Shown in pieces: positions 9,253 to 17,927 of a DNA stretch of 64,000 nucleotides (position 1 is its first letter; each line of letters starts with the position of its first letter). This DNA is from JAJXZP01 sp963787185 (GTDB lineage Bacteria; Spirochaetota; Spirochaetia; Treponematales; Rectinemataceae). The translations under genes were made by a program, and so were the position numbers. The stretch spans positions 62,001 through 126,000 of the forward strand of contig CAWBCC010000012.1 of assembly GCA_963787185.1 (NCBI GenBank), read 5' to 3'. The notes under the pieces are model-generated. The model was given only the letters and a program-made list of their open reading frames with translations. It did not search any database and was not told the origin of the DNA.

Positions 9253-9295
9253 GGCAGTGTCGATAAAGCTCCGTGGACTTTTTCGACACCCTGCC
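9253..9295 (+). terminator. Candidate terminator after the LysM gene
   Basis: GGCAGTGTCGA pairs with TCGACACCCTGCC (one bulge), with a second short AAAG/CTTT stem inside the loop and a T-rich run in the 3' arm. It begins right at the stop codon. There is no T-run after the stem, so efficiency is uncertain. Confidence 0.5.
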
Positions 9296-9505
9296 GGGAA
9301 GCGGGTATCGGATTCCATCGTGAATCGACCGGAGAGGGCGATTCCGCCGCGCAATCGTCGCGGATCGGGCTCCCGAATGCCCGGACCGTTATTTTTTGTT
9401 TAAATTAGGATATTATCGAGTAGCAAAATTGTTACTCCCGGCAGCCGCGGGGATCCGAGCGGAAAGCGCTCGGCCTGGAAGCCGCGGCCAAGGAAAGGTG
9501 GAGCG

Positions 9506-10516
9506 ATGAGCGACGGAGCATTCCCGAGGCCCGTGCAGCCCAAGCGGAAGAATGCCAAGATGGTCCCGGTTCTCAAGCGCAAGAAGCCCAAGCACGCCAA
9601 GGAAACCGACCCTCTGGCCCTCTACCTCAAGCAGATATCGCGTTATCCCCTCCTCACCGCAGATGAGGAAATCAGCATAGGCGAGAAAATACAGAAGGCC
9701 CGCGCCCGGGTTCGCGAACTGGATGAGGTCCGCGTCTCCCTCGCTGCCGAGGAGGAGTCGTGGCGAAACGATAGAGACACGTGGGAGCGCGAGCTCGTCG
9801 GCTCCAAGAACCGCATGATCTCCTCCAACCTGCGCCTCGTCGTGTCCATAGCCAAGAACTATCAGCATCGGGGGCTCACCCTGCTCGACCTCATCGACGA
9901 AGGGAACATCGGTCTCATCGAGGCCGTGGAGCGCTTCGACTACACGCGCGGCTGCCGCTTTTCGACCTACGGCACGTGGTGGATCAGGCAGGCCATCATC
10001 AAGAGTCTGGCCGACAAGGGACGCGTTATCCGCATCCCGATCCACATGCTCAACACCATCAAGAAGTGCTATTTCGTCGCCAAGCAGCTCACCCAGGAGC
10101 TCGGTCGCGACCCCAACCCGGAGGAGCTCGCGGAAAAACTCGGCATGGACTCCAAGAAGGTCAAGGAAATCATGAAGCTCTCCCAGGAGACCGCCAGTCT
10201 CGACACGACCGTCGACGAGGACAACGTGACCCATCTCTCCGACCTCATAAAGGACGAGAGCGTGACCGAACCTTTCGAAGAGGTCTTTTCGATGGCCCTG
10301 CAGGATACCCTCGGCGACGTGCTCAAGAACCTTTCCGACCGCGAGATAACGATCATCCAGCTCCGCTACGGCCTCAACGGCGAGGGTCCCCGGACCCTGG
10401 AAGAGACGGGCAAGCTCCTGGGCATAACCCGCGAGCGTGTCCGCCAGATCCAGGAAAAAGCCATTCAGAAGCTCAAGGAGCTGCAGGAGCTGTCGGAGTA
10501 CCGGGGGGGCTTCTGA
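9506..10516 (+). CDS. Sigma-70 family sigma factor, RpoD/RpoS-like without region 1.1
   Basis: A 336-residue RNA polymerase sigma factor. After a Lys-rich N-terminus come region 1.2 (DPLALYLKQISRYPLLTADE, about 35-55), region 2 with the -10 recognition helix (FSTYGTWWIRQAI, about 152-164), region 3 (IRIPIHMLNTI, about 175) and region 4.2 (GKLLGITRERVRQIQEKA, about 300-318). Region 1.1 and the large non-conserved insert of housekeeping RpoD are absent, which suits a group 2 factor. AAAGG/GGAG lies just upstream of ATG 9506, and the 250-bp leader contains an AT-rich patch with a TATTAT -10-like box near 9411. It ends exactly where the convergent ankyrin gene ends. Confidence 0.9.
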   Translation: MSDGAFPRPVQPKRKNAKMVPVLKRKKPKHAKETDPLALYLKQISRYPLLTADEEISIGEKIQKARARVRELDEVRVSLAAEEESWRNDRDTWERELVGSKNRMISSNLRLVVSIAKNYQHRGLTLLDLIDEGNIGLIEAVERFDYTRGCRFSTYGTWWIRQAIIKSLADKGRVIRIPIHMLNTIKKCYFVAKQLTQELGRDPNPEELAEKLGMDSKKVKEIMKLSQETASLDTTVDEDNVTHLSDLIKDESVTEPFEEVFSMALQDTLGDVLKNLSDREITIIQLRYGLNGEGPRTLEETGKLLGITRERVRQIQEKAIQKLKELQELSEYRGGF

Positions 10517-13384
10517 TCAGCTCGTGGGTTTGAGCATCGTCGCGAGATCGGCGTTCCCCCTCTTGACGGCGATGTCGGCCGCCGTCTCTCCCGCTATGTT
10601 GCGAAGGCTTTTGTCGGCTCCCGCCGCGATGAGCCAGGCCGTCGCCTTGGAGTCGCCCACCATCGCCGCGTAGTGCAGGAGGGTGTTGCCGACTTTGTCC
10701 CTGACCCCGAGCCCCGCCGCGGGCGCGATAACCTTGAGAGTGTCCTCCCCTTGGGCGATGGCGAGCGAGGCCGGCGTCTCGCCGTTCGCATTGCGGGCGA
10801 AGAGATCGGCTCCGGCTTTGAGCAGCCGTGCGGCGATGTCCAGCTCGCCTGCGCGTATCGCCGCGTGGAGACTCGTGTCGCCGAAGCGGTCGCGGCTGTC
10901 CACTCTCGCCCCCGCCGCTATCGCGAGGTCGACTGCGGCCACGGTGGGCTTGGATTCCACGATGATGCGCAGACAGGACAGGCCGTTGGGGTCGCTGAGA
11001 TTGACGGTCTTCGGAGTGAGAATGACTTTGAGCACCTGGTCGCCCCGTTTCAGTCCGAGCGTGAGCGGGGACTCCCCGTCGGCGTCGCGGGCCAGTATAT
11101 CGCCGCCCGAAGCGATGAGGAGCCGGGTAAGGTCCCCGTCGCCGGAGTCGACGGCCTCTATGAGGGCGGTGCGCCCGTTCGAATCCCGGGCGTTCGGGTC
11201 GGCGCCCGCGGCCAGGAGATCCGTCGCCAGGTCGCCTGCGCCGAGCCGGACCGCCGCGGCCAGGGGGGCGACGCCGCGGTTGTCGCGCGCGTTCGGGTCG
11301 GCGCCCTTCCCCAGGAGGTAGTCGAGCATCTCCTTATTCGTCTTGTACACCGCCACATAGAGCGGCGTCTCGCCTGCCGCATTCCGCGCGTCGATTTCGG
11401 CTCCGGCCTTCACGAGGATGGGCATGCAGTCGCGGCCGCCCCATAGTACGGCGTCGTGGAGCGGCGTGTTGCCCATCGCGTCGCGCGCGGAGATCGACGC
11501 ACCGAGCGAGAGCAGGGTCTGGGCCGACTGGGCGGCGTCGGCTTTCACGGCCACGTGCAGGGGCGTCTCCCCGGCCGCGTTGGCCGCGTCGAGAACCGCG
11601 CCTTTGTTGACGAGGAAGGGAATCGACTTCCAGAGGTCGCGCCGCGCCGCGTGGTGCAGTATGGTGTCGCCGTTGGAATCGCGGGCCAGGACGGTGATGG
11701 GCGTGAACATCCACTCGATGGGTCCGTCCTTGGCCGTGAGGGCCAGGGAAAGCGGCGTCTCCCCTTTTTCGTTGGAAGCGAATATGTCGGCCTTGGCGAG
11801 GATGAGGGCCTCGCCCTGCTCGCGGAAATTCTGGCGCACGGCGAGATGCAGCGGCGTATCGCCCGCGTTGTTCCTGGAGTTGGGATCGGCTCCCTTCGAG
11901 ACGAGGAGAGCTATGCAGTCCGGGCTGGCCTTGAGATTGACCGCCAGGGCGATGCAGTTGTTGCCGTAGTTGTCCCTGGCCCGCACGTTGGCCGGCGTCA
12001 TTATCGCGTCCAGCGCGTCCGAGCCCAGGGAAATCGCCGTCGAAAGGGCGCTCTCCCCCCTGGCGTTGACCAGGAAAATGTCGGCGCCCGCGTCGAGCAG
12101 GGGCTTGGCGTAGTCGTAGCGCTTTTCCCGGAGCGCGAGCATGAGGGCCGTATCGCCGGCGGCGTTGGCCGCGTTGACCGGAGCCTTCGCGTCTATGAGC
12201 TCTTGGATGAGGGGAACGGGGTAGCCGAGCTGTATGGCGACGTGGAGGGGAGTGTTGCCGTTGCGGTCCTTGAGCGAAGGATCGGCGCCGTACTTGAGAA
12301 GTAGGCTCACGCCCCCCTGCCTGTCCGCTTCGGGCATGGCGATGTGCAGAGGCGTATTGTCGAAGCCGTCCCGCGCGTTGGGATCGGCCCCGGCCTTGAG
12401 AAGCAGCTCGGCTCCCTCCAGCCAGCCTTCGCGTATGGCGACATGCAGAGGGGTACTGCCGGCGCTGTCGTGAACGTTGGGATTTACCTTTCGCGACAGG
12501 AGGAAGAGCACGAAGCCCTTCTGCTGCTGCGCGGTGGCCTCGTGCAGGGGAGTAGTCCCGTCGGCGTACCGTACCGAGTTGTAGTCCACGGCCTTGGCCG
12601 CCTGTGTGAACCATGCGAAGTTCGGGTAGGAGGTCGTGGAGCCCTTGAGGACCAGGATTTCCGCGATCTGGGCGGCCTCTATCCTGTCGGGATGGAGCAG
12701 GGCGAGATCGAGGGGAGTATGCCCCGAAGCGTCCTTGAGACTCGGATCGGCCCCGATGGCCAGCAGGCGGTTCACGGCGTCGACGAGGAGGCGGTCGGCC
12801 GCGAGATGGAGGGCCGTCTTGCCGTCGGTTCCGCGCCCATTCACGTTCTTGGCGTCGAAAACCGCGCCGATGAGGTCGCCGCCCGCGGCGAGAGCGGCGT
12901 CGGCGACCGTGGTGCCCTTGGTATCGGCCGAATAGACGTCGGCTCCCTGGTCGGCGAGAACCTTCGCGCAGGCCTGCGAGCCCGAGTCCACGGCATGTCT
13001 CAGAGGCGACTTGCCCGCGGGGTCGCGCACCTCGGTCTTCGCGCCCAGGGCGAGGAGAAGCGTCACTACCTCCGGCGATCCCTTGTCGACTGCGCGGTGC
13101 AGCGGGTAGAAGCCCTCGGCGTCGGGCGTATTGAGCTGTTCCTGATTGGCGAAGTAGGTCTTGATTCCTTCGGTGTCACCCGACGCGATGAGCTCCGCCA
13201 GGCTGAGTTTCGCGGGTTTGGGCGCCGGGGCGGGAGTCGCGGGCGGCGGCGAAGAGGAACAGGCCGCGAGTCCGGCTGCGAAAAGAATGGCGGCCGAAAC
13301 GCACAACGCAGCCGCTCGCGCGCGAAACGGCCGCGCGACTCCGCGCCCGGCCGATTGGGGTCTTCCACCTGCGCATTTCTGCAT
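10517..13384 (-). CDS. Ankyrin-repeat lipoprotein, about 26 repeats
   Basis: Start chosen at ATG 13384 (955 residues) with AGGAGA 7 bp upstream. A signal peptide ends in a lipobox (about FAAGLAAC, then SSS), so the protein is lipidated and probably envelope-anchored. After a Pro/Ala linker, residues from about 60 to the end are roughly 26 ankyrin repeats recognisable by G-x-TPLHxA turns (NGNTPLHVAI, AGETPLHVAV and so on). Ankyrin solenoids bind proteins; the partner is unknown. Several repeats belong to a distinct degenerate class (GESPL... then I-x-TP-x-x-V) that recurs in a higher-order pattern. Convergent with the sigma gene, with stops directly adjacent. Confidence 0.93.
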   Translation of the reverse strand: MQKCAGGRPQSAGRGVARPFRARAAALCVSAAILFAAGLAACSSSPPPATPAPAPKPAKLSLAELIASGDTEGIKTYFANQEQLNTPDAEGFYPLHRAVDKGSPEVVTLLLALGAKTEVRDPAGKSPLRHAVDSGSQACAKVLADQGADVYSADTKGTTVADAALAAGGDLIGAVFDAKNVNGRGTDGKTALHLAADRLLVDAVNRLLAIGADPSLKDASGHTPLDLALLHPDRIEAAQIAEILVLKGSTTSYPNFAWFTQAAKAVDYNSVRYADGTTPLHEATAQQQKGFVLFLLSRKVNPNVHDSAGSTPLHVAIREGWLEGAELLLKAGADPNARDGFDNTPLHIAMPEADRQGGVSLLLKYGADPSLKDRNGNTPLHVAIQLGYPVPLIQELIDAKAPVNAANAAGDTALMLALREKRYDYAKPLLDAGADIFLVNARGESALSTAISLGSDALDAIMTPANVRARDNYGNNCIALAVNLKASPDCIALLVSKGADPNSRNNAGDTPLHLAVRQNFREQGEALILAKADIFASNEKGETPLSLALTAKDGPIEWMFTPITVLARDSNGDTILHHAARRDLWKSIPFLVNKGAVLDAANAAGETPLHVAVKADAAQSAQTLLSLGASISARDAMGNTPLHDAVLWGGRDCMPILVKAGAEIDARNAAGETPLYVAVYKTNKEMLDYLLGKGADPNARDNRGVAPLAAAVRLGAGDLATDLLAAGADPNARDSNGRTALIEAVDSGDGDLTRLLIASGGDILARDADGESPLTLGLKRGDQVLKVILTPKTVNLSDPNGLSCLRIIVESKPTVAAVDLAIAAGARVDSRDRFGDTSLHAAIRAGELDIAARLLKAGADLFARNANGETPASLAIAQGEDTLKVIAPAAGLGVRDKVGNTLLHYAAMVGDSKATAWLIAAGADKSLRNIAGETAADIAVKRGNADLATMLKPTS

Positions 13385-13540
13385 GGTTTTTCTCCTGGCG
13401 GCAGCGCCCTGACGCTCGGGCACGCCGAGAAAAGTGTACCACGAGTCCAAATCAAAAGTCGATTGTATTCCGCACGACTTGCCGCGCACAGTCCGGCGAT
13501 CGTAGATTGATATGGTGTGCCGGGCCGGACGGCCGAGGGA

Positions 13541-14242
13541 ATGATGTTGGGAAACCCGAAACACGAGCGCCCATCCGTCACGCTGTGCTGGGCGCAGAGT
13601 CTCGACGGCTCGGTCGCGGTCCGCCGGGGGGAAAGGACGCGGATCAGCGGCGAAGCCTCGCTCGCGGCCATGCACAGGCTCCGCTCGGAGCATGACGCCA
13701 TACTGGTCGGCGTGGGGACGGTCCTGTCGGACGACCCCCGGCTCAATGTCCGCCTCGTCGCGGGACCCGATCCCCAGCCCGTCGTCCTCGATTCCGGCCT
13801 GCGGACGCCCGCGGGGAGCGTCCTGGTCGGCCGGAGCGATATGAAGCCCTGGATATTCGCTTCCCCGAACGCCCCGGCCGAACGCCGCGCTTCTCTCGAG
13901 GGAAAGGGATGCCGGATCATCGACGTGGGCGTCGGCGACGACGGCCGTCTGGATCTCGCCGAAGTGCTGGCGCGCCTGGCCGATCGCGGGATCTCGAGCC
14001 TGATGGTCGAAGGCGGAGGGGCGGTGCTCGCCTCCTTCATCCGGTCGAGGCTCGTCGATCGGATAGTCGTCACCATCGAACCGCGATTCATGGGAGGATA
14101 TAATATATTTACTCAAAATGCCGGCGGCTGGTTCCCTCTGGACCTGGCCGACCCGGCCATAGCGGTTCACGGACAGGACATCGTAATCGACGGGGCGCCC
14201 CGGTGGCCGGAGCGGGAAGCAAGCATGGAGGTCGTATGTTGA
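13541..14242 (+). CDS. RibD C-terminal type pyrimidine reductase, stand-alone
   Basis: A protein of about 233 residues, equivalent to the reductase half of RibD (COG1985). Family landmarks are SLDGSVA near the start, HAILVGVGTVLSDDP-like DAILVGVGTVLSDDPRLNVR, the SLMVEGGG loop and the C-terminal FMGG. RibD reductases use NADPH to reduce the ribosyl side chain of the aminouracil 5-phosphate in riboflavin synthesis. The N-terminal deaminase domain of RibD is absent. ATG 13541 or 13544 follows GAGGGA; a GTG at 13517 would add eight residues without an obvious ribosome site. It overlaps ribA by 7 bp. Substrate cannot be fixed from sequence because the rest of the pathway is not in the window. Confidence 0.85.
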   Translation: MMLGNPKHERPSVTLCWAQSLDGSVAVRRGERTRISGEASLAAMHRLRSEHDAILVGVGTVLSDDPRLNVRLVAGPDPQPVVLDSGLRTPAGSVLVGRSDMKPWIFASPNAPAERRASLEGKGCRIIDVGVGDDGRLDLAEVLARLADRGISSLMVEGGGAVLASFIRSRLVDRIVVTIEPRFMGGYNIFTQNAGGWFPLDLADPAIAVHGQDIVIDGAPRWPEREASMEVVC

Positions 14243-14943
14243 TCCCGGATATCGAAGAAATCGTCGCACAGGACATCGAATCGATGCGCCAGTGCCCGGA
14301 GGGTCTTCAATGCGCGGACTGCCCGCTGGAGATATGCGTGCGGGTGGTCTCGGTGGCCGACTTTCCTTCGGAATACGGCCATTTCCGCATCATCGCTTTC
14401 GTCAACAACGGCGACGGCAAAGACCATATCATCATCCTCAAGGGCGAGATCGGCGACGGAGAGGACATACTCACCCGGGTGCATTCGGCCTGTCTCACCG
14501 GCGACTCCCTGGGCAGCCTTCGGTGCGACTGCGGCCCCCAGCTGCACGAGGCTCTGCGCATCATCGAGCGCGAAGGCCGCGGCATCGTGCTCTACCATCA
14601 GGAAGAGGGGCGCGGCATCGGGCTCGTCAACAAGCTCCGCGCCTATGCTCTGCAGGACAAGGGTTACGACACTTACGAGGCGAATATCGCGCTGGGCTTC
14701 AGGGCCGACGAGCGCGACTACCGCATCCCGGCCGAAATGCTCAAGAAGGTGGGCGTCAAGAGCGTGAGGCTCCTCACGAACAACCCCGACAAGGTGGAGG
14801 CGATCGAGCGCTACGGCATCAAAGTGACTGCCAGGGTACAGCACGAACTGCCGGCGCAAAAGCAGAACGAGCGCTATCTGCAGACGAAGAAGGAGCGCTT
14901 CGGCCACTTCCTGGAATTGGACCACGCGTCCGGGATGGACTAG
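14236..14943 (+). CDS. ribA: GTP cyclohydrolase II (RibA)
   Basis: A 235-residue enzyme that opens GTP to diaminohydroxy-ribosylaminopyrimidine phosphate, the first riboflavin step. The zinc site C-x10-C-x-C is intact (CLTGDSLGSLRCDC, about 92-105), preceded by the RVHSA motif and followed by YHQEEGRGIGL (about 123-133). It is longer than a typical 200-residue RibA. The extra N-terminus carries four cysteines (CPEGLQCADCPLEIC, about 18-32), which could bind metal or a cluster. ATG 14236 lies inside the end of the reductase gene, with GGAGG 4 bp upstream, so the two are translationally coupled. No RibB half is fused. Confidence 0.92.
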   Translation: MLIPDIEEIVAQDIESMRQCPEGLQCADCPLEICVRVVSVADFPSEYGHFRIIAFVNNGDGKDHIIILKGEIGDGEDILTRVHSACLTGDSLGSLRCDCGPQLHEALRIIEREGRGIVLYHQEEGRGIGLVNKLRAYALQDKGYDTYEANIALGFRADERDYRIPAEMLKKVGVKSVRLLTNNPDKVEAIERYGIKVTARVQHELPAQKQNERYLQTKKERFGHFLELDHASGMD

Positions 14944-14944
14944 C

Positions 14945-14990
14945 CAGGACCGGCGCATATGGCACCGAAAGCTGTGCCGGCCCTGTCTTT
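14945..14990 (+). terminator. Candidate terminator after ribA
   Basis: CAGGACCGGC pairs with GCCGGCCCTG (one A/C mismatch) around a 21-nt loop, followed by TCTTTA. It starts just after the ribA stop codon. Confidence 0.6.
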
Positions 14991-15025
14991 ATATGACATG
15001 AATGAAAATGCAAGATAAGAGAGGC

Positions 15026-15155
15026 TCCTGCAAAATGCGGATGCATTTTGCAGGAACTACCCAAACCTGCGGCATTTGCGCACGCTTTCGGAGAAAGCGG
15101 AGCAAATGCGAAGCCAATTTCAGTGCGCCAAAATAACCGATTATTGAAATTGGCT
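15026..15155. repeat. Cluster of three long hairpins downstream of ribA
   Basis: This intergenic stretch (14944-15251, about 308 bp, AT-richer than its neighbours) holds three consecutive inverted repeats. The first is a perfect 13-bp stem with a 4-nt loop (15026-15055, TCCTGCAAAATGC arms). The second is an 8-bp outer stem with a 7-bp inner stem (15072-15109, GCATTTGC and CGCTTTC). The third is an 11-bp perfect stem around a 22-nt loop (15112-15155, AGCCAATTTCA). No convincing gene is present. A 17-bp direct repeat with one mismatch flanks the cluster (14934-14950 and 15204-15220). Confidence 0.8.
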
Positions 15156-15211
15156 CAAGATATTCCTGTTGCTCGGTTCTGTATCTTTATGTACTCCAGC
15201 CCTGATGGACT

Positions 15212-15241
15212 AGCCCGGACTTCTTGTGAGAAGTCCGGGCT
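15212..15241 (-). terminator. Hairpin terminator of the small minus-strand gene
   Basis: Perfect 13-bp stem (AGCCCGGACTTCT and complement) with a TGTG loop, placed 10 bp beyond the stop of the 15252-15500 gene. It can also stop plus-strand transcripts. T-run weak or absent. Confidence 0.6.
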
Positions 15242-15251
15242 GTGATATATC

Positions 15252-15500
15252 CTACTTCAGTTCCCATCCGAGCTTGGCGAGCGCCTTTTGCAGATCTTCC
15301 AGATATTCCGGTCGCGCAGCGCGGACCTTCCCTCCATTGACGCCATCCGATTCGCGGAGCAGGTCCTGCTGATGGATCCTCCCGCCCGCGCGAATCATGA
15401 TGATCGCATCTTCTATTTCGGCCCTGTTCTCTTGGCCGTAGGCGAGGGTGTAGCTTTTGTCGCCCTTGTCGACGCCGATTTTTTTGGATATCCACTTCAT
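15252..15500 (-). CDS. Small protein of unknown function
   Basis: An 82-residue basic protein with no membrane segment or signal peptide. Its predicted texture is beta-alpha: a lysine-rich start (MKWISKKIGVDKGDKSYTL), a charged middle (RAEIEDAIIMIRAGG) and a C-terminal amphipathic helix (EYLEDLQKALAKLGWELK). I do not recognise the family. It is very probably a real gene: a perfect AGGAGG sits 5 bp before ATG 15500, and a strong hairpin follows the stop. It stands alone between two hairpin-rich non-coding stretches, so it might belong with those elements or simply be flanked by them. Confidence 0.65.
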   Translation of the reverse strand: MKWISKKIGVDKGDKSYTLAYGQENRAEIEDAIIMIRAGGRIHQQDLLRESDGVNGGKVRAARPEYLEDLQKALAKLGWELK

Positions 15501-15557
15501 GCCGACCTCCTCGCGTTCACACGCGTCAATGATATCCCCTTTTGTCCCTCAGCACAG

Positions 15558-15990
15558 GGCATCCCGAGCGCGCTGCCCGCGGAACTCCCCGACCCGATCG
15601 CGGGGCTCGGATAACCCAATGCGGGGATGCCGTGAAGGCGCTTTGCGCCTTCACGATGCAGAACCTTCGGTTCCGCGGCTTTCCGAGCAGCATGAGTGGG
15701 GGTGCCGGAGGCCACCGCAGGGCATAGCCCGAGGAGGCCGGAGGAGCCGCGAAGAGGCGAGCTCTGGTTCCGAAATCGCTATCGCTCGCGATATGCCGTG
15801 GACCGACGGGAATCGCTTGTGATCGAAGTGCTTGGGGCGCCCGAAAAATGGGGGACTCGCCACAACGCGAGTTCCGCTCGCTAACAAGCAGGGAAGTTGA
15901 TGGTACGTCGCGGCTGTCGCCGCGGATTCGTCCGCAGGCAGAATTCGCTTCGCGAATTCTGCACGTCAAGGCACCAAAGGTGCCTTGACG
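15558..15990. repeat. Palindrome-dense intergenic region, possible structured RNA
   Basis: The 609-bp gap 15501-16109 has no supportable gene. It is crowded with inverted repeats, many with 3-nt loops: 15631-15655 (11-bp stem, loop TTT), 15938-15962 (11-bp, loop TTC), 15964-15990 (12-bp, loop AAA), 15661-15673 (5-bp, TTC) and 15720-15730 (4-bp, ATA). Longer-loop stems lie at 15855-15872 and 15909-15924. A nested set of stems spans 15558-15631 (GGCATCCC/GGGATGCC outside, CCGAGC/GCTCGG inside). It could be an accumulation of small palindromic repeats or one large folded RNA; orientation is unknown. Confidence 0.7.
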
Positions 15991-16109
15991 AAGGACCGGC
16001 GAGATCCCCCGTTTTTCGAAGGCGGGCCCCCAAGCATTTCGGATTTGGGCGATTCCCGCATGAATTGCAGATAGATCGCGAGCGGTTGAGCTGGGCGGCC
16101 GCGCTCCCC

Positions 16110-17927
16110 CTACTTGAACAACTCCTCCGGCGCCTCCACGAGCATGTGGCGATACTCGGCGTAGATGCTCATGAGCTCGTACAATCTGTCGAAGGGCAGG
16201 GCTTCGCGGTCGAAGGCGACGAAAGGCAGCTGCTCCGCGAGCCTGTCCGCATTGAAGCCGCCCTTGCCGCCGAGCACCAGCAGGGTCTCGAGATCGGCGG
16301 CCTCCTCCATGGCGCGGTAGGCCAGGGAGGGATTGCGGGTCGCGAAAAACAACCGGGTCTGATAGCTGGGCTGGGGATCGACCGAGAAAAAGCGCGACAA
16401 CTCGTAGTAGTGCTCGGCATTCGTGAAGGCATCGCGAATCCTGGCGGAGAGCTTCTCAGAGGGGAAGCGCGTATCGGAGCGCAGGACGATCTGGTAAAGG
16501 GCGAAGGGGTTGTCGCGCTTCAGGTCGCGCGCGGCGCGCACGAGGCGGGAGAGACCCTCCGGATCGTCGGCGTCCGCGAGGAGCGTCACCGAGTTGGACA
16601 GCTTGGCCGGGTTCAGCCGCATCCAATCCAGGTTCTCGCCCGACCGCGCGTCCACGAAGGAGCGGAAGCCGCCCTCCTCGTCGCGGAAATGCGGGGCGGG
16701 CGGGAAAGCCCATTCCACGTCGAAACCGTCCTCGAAGGCCGCCACCGCGTCGGCCATGTCGTCCTGCGATATCCAGTCGGTGGAGGTGACCCAGTAAGGC
16801 GGCTTCTCCATGCGCGACATACCCCATTCGTCGGCCTTTTTGCGGACGATCGTGCCGGGCAGGAGCGAGAGAGGGTAGAGTTCGGCTTCCTGCCCCAGGC
16901 CGTGCATGCCGAGGAAGTCGAAGGTTTCGATGACCTGTTCGTAGCCGTCGAAGGGGAGCCCGAGGATGAGGCCAGTCTTCACGACGATGCGATTCTTTTC
17001 CATGATTTCGGCCCCGCGCTCGAAGGCGGGCCTGTCCCAGACGCGGCCCACCGCTTCCAGGGCCTTCGGATTGACGCTCTGCAGCCCCGCTTCGGCCGAG
17101 GCTACGCCGGCCGCCGCGTAAAGCCGTCCCGTCTCCTCCGTGACCGACTCCAGCCTGAGCTCGGCATGAATCGACATGCCCGCGGAATTGGCGCGGGCGA
17201 GGGCTATGAGGCGCTCGGGGAGGCCCTCGGTGGCCTGGAACGACGGATCCATGAGATAGATTTCCCGCACTCCGGCCGCGCCCGCAGCCTCCACGACTCT
17301 GTAGGCTTCGTCGCGGAGAAAGCGGCGTACCGTCGGGAAGTTCTTGCCGTAATAGCAATAGGAGCAATGGGCCGGGCAGCCGCGCATGGTTTCGAGGTGG
17401 ACGGGCCTGTCCTCTTCGAAGGGGAGGGCTCCCACGAGGTAGGGATTGGGCAGGGTTTCGAGGTCGAGCGGGGAATCGGAGGCGTAGCGGTGCGCCAGGG
17501 GGCGCCCGCGCTTCAGGTCGTCGAGCAGCGCGCAGAAGGCCCGCTCGCCCTCGCCCTCGATCAGCGCGTGGAATGGAGAGCGGGAGAAGATGGGCATACC
17601 CTGGACCACTTCCGGACCGCCAGCCACGAAACGCGTTCGGGGCGAGACCGCAGCCGCGCGTTCGGCGACGAGCGTCGACCGCTCGAGGTTCCACATATAG
17701 AGGGAAAAGCATGCGAGGTCGGGTTTTTCGGCCGCGATCGCCTCCACGACCGCGCTGTCGGAGCCGAGGTTCTGGGCGCGCCTGTCGAGCAGGCTCCAGT
17801 CTCCCCGCGAAATGAGACCCTGGGATTCGGCGTAGGCGGCGAGATAGCCTGCGGCGAGGGGGATATTGGCACTGGCGCTTTCCCAGTTGGGATCCTGCAC
17901 GGGTAGCTGGACGAAAAGTATCTTCAT
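16110..17927 (-). CDS. B12-binding radical SAM protein
   Basis: A 605-residue protein. Residues 1-140 resemble a cobalamin-binding Rossmann domain (MKILFVQLPVQDPNWES start, VAGGPEVV). The radical SAM core begins near 170 with the 4Fe-4S motif C-x3-C-x2-C in RGCPAHCSYCYYG. About 390-605 match the helical C-terminal region seen in DUF4080-type members. Such enzymes use SAM radicals, and many methylate or rearrange unactivated carbons; the substrate here is unknown. ATG 17927 overlaps the aat stop by 4 bp (ATGA), so it is translated from the aat message as the last gene of the clpS-clpA-PAP2-aat operon. That placement hints at a link to protein or tRNA modification, but it is only context. Confidence 0.85.
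   Translation of the reverse strand: MKILFVQLPVQDPNWESASANIPLAAGYLAAYAESQGLISRGDWSLLDRRAQNLGSDSAVVEAIAAEKPDLACFSLYMWNLERSTLVAERAAAVSPRTRFVAGGPEVVQGMPIFSRSPFHALIEGEGERAFCALLDDLKRGRPLAHRYASDSPLDLETLPNPYLVGALPFEEDRPVHLETMRGCPAHCSYCYYGKNFPTVRRFLRDEAYRVVEAAGAAGVREIYLMDPSFQATEGLPERLIALARANSAGMSIHAELRLESVTEETGRLYAAAGVASAEAGLQSVNPKALEAVGRVWDRPAFERGAEIMEKNRIVVKTGLILGLPFDGYEQVIETFDFLGMHGLGQEAELYPLSLLPGTIVRKKADEWGMSRMEKPPYWVTSTDWISQDDMADAVAAFEDGFDVEWAFPPAPHFRDEEGGFRSFVDARSGENLDWMRLNPAKLSNSVTLLADADDPEGLSRLVRAARDLKRDNPFALYQIVLRSDTRFPSEKLSARIRDAFTNAEHYYELSRFFSVDPQPSYQTRLFFATRNPSLAYRAMEEAADLETLLVLGGKGGFNADRLAEQLPFVAFDREALPFDRLYELMSIYAEYRHMLVEAPEELFK

Noticed and set aside
10517..13384. CRISPR-like periodicity
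   Set aside because: The repeat is at protein level (33-residue ankyrin units) with diverged DNA, not identical repeats with unique spacers.
13385..14269. N-terminal extension of the ankyrin frame across the riboflavin genes
   Set aside because: It is antisense to the RibD-reductase gene and lacks family sequence; a lipoprotein signal and ribosome site mark ATG 13384.
15526..15969. 147-codon minus-strand frame
   Set aside because: It lies entirely in the palindrome-dense region, has no good ribosome site, and its sequence reflects the hairpins.
15026..15990. Integron attC array or retron RNA
   Set aside because: No integrase or reverse transcriptase is present, and I see no conserved attC core sites or paired cassette genes.
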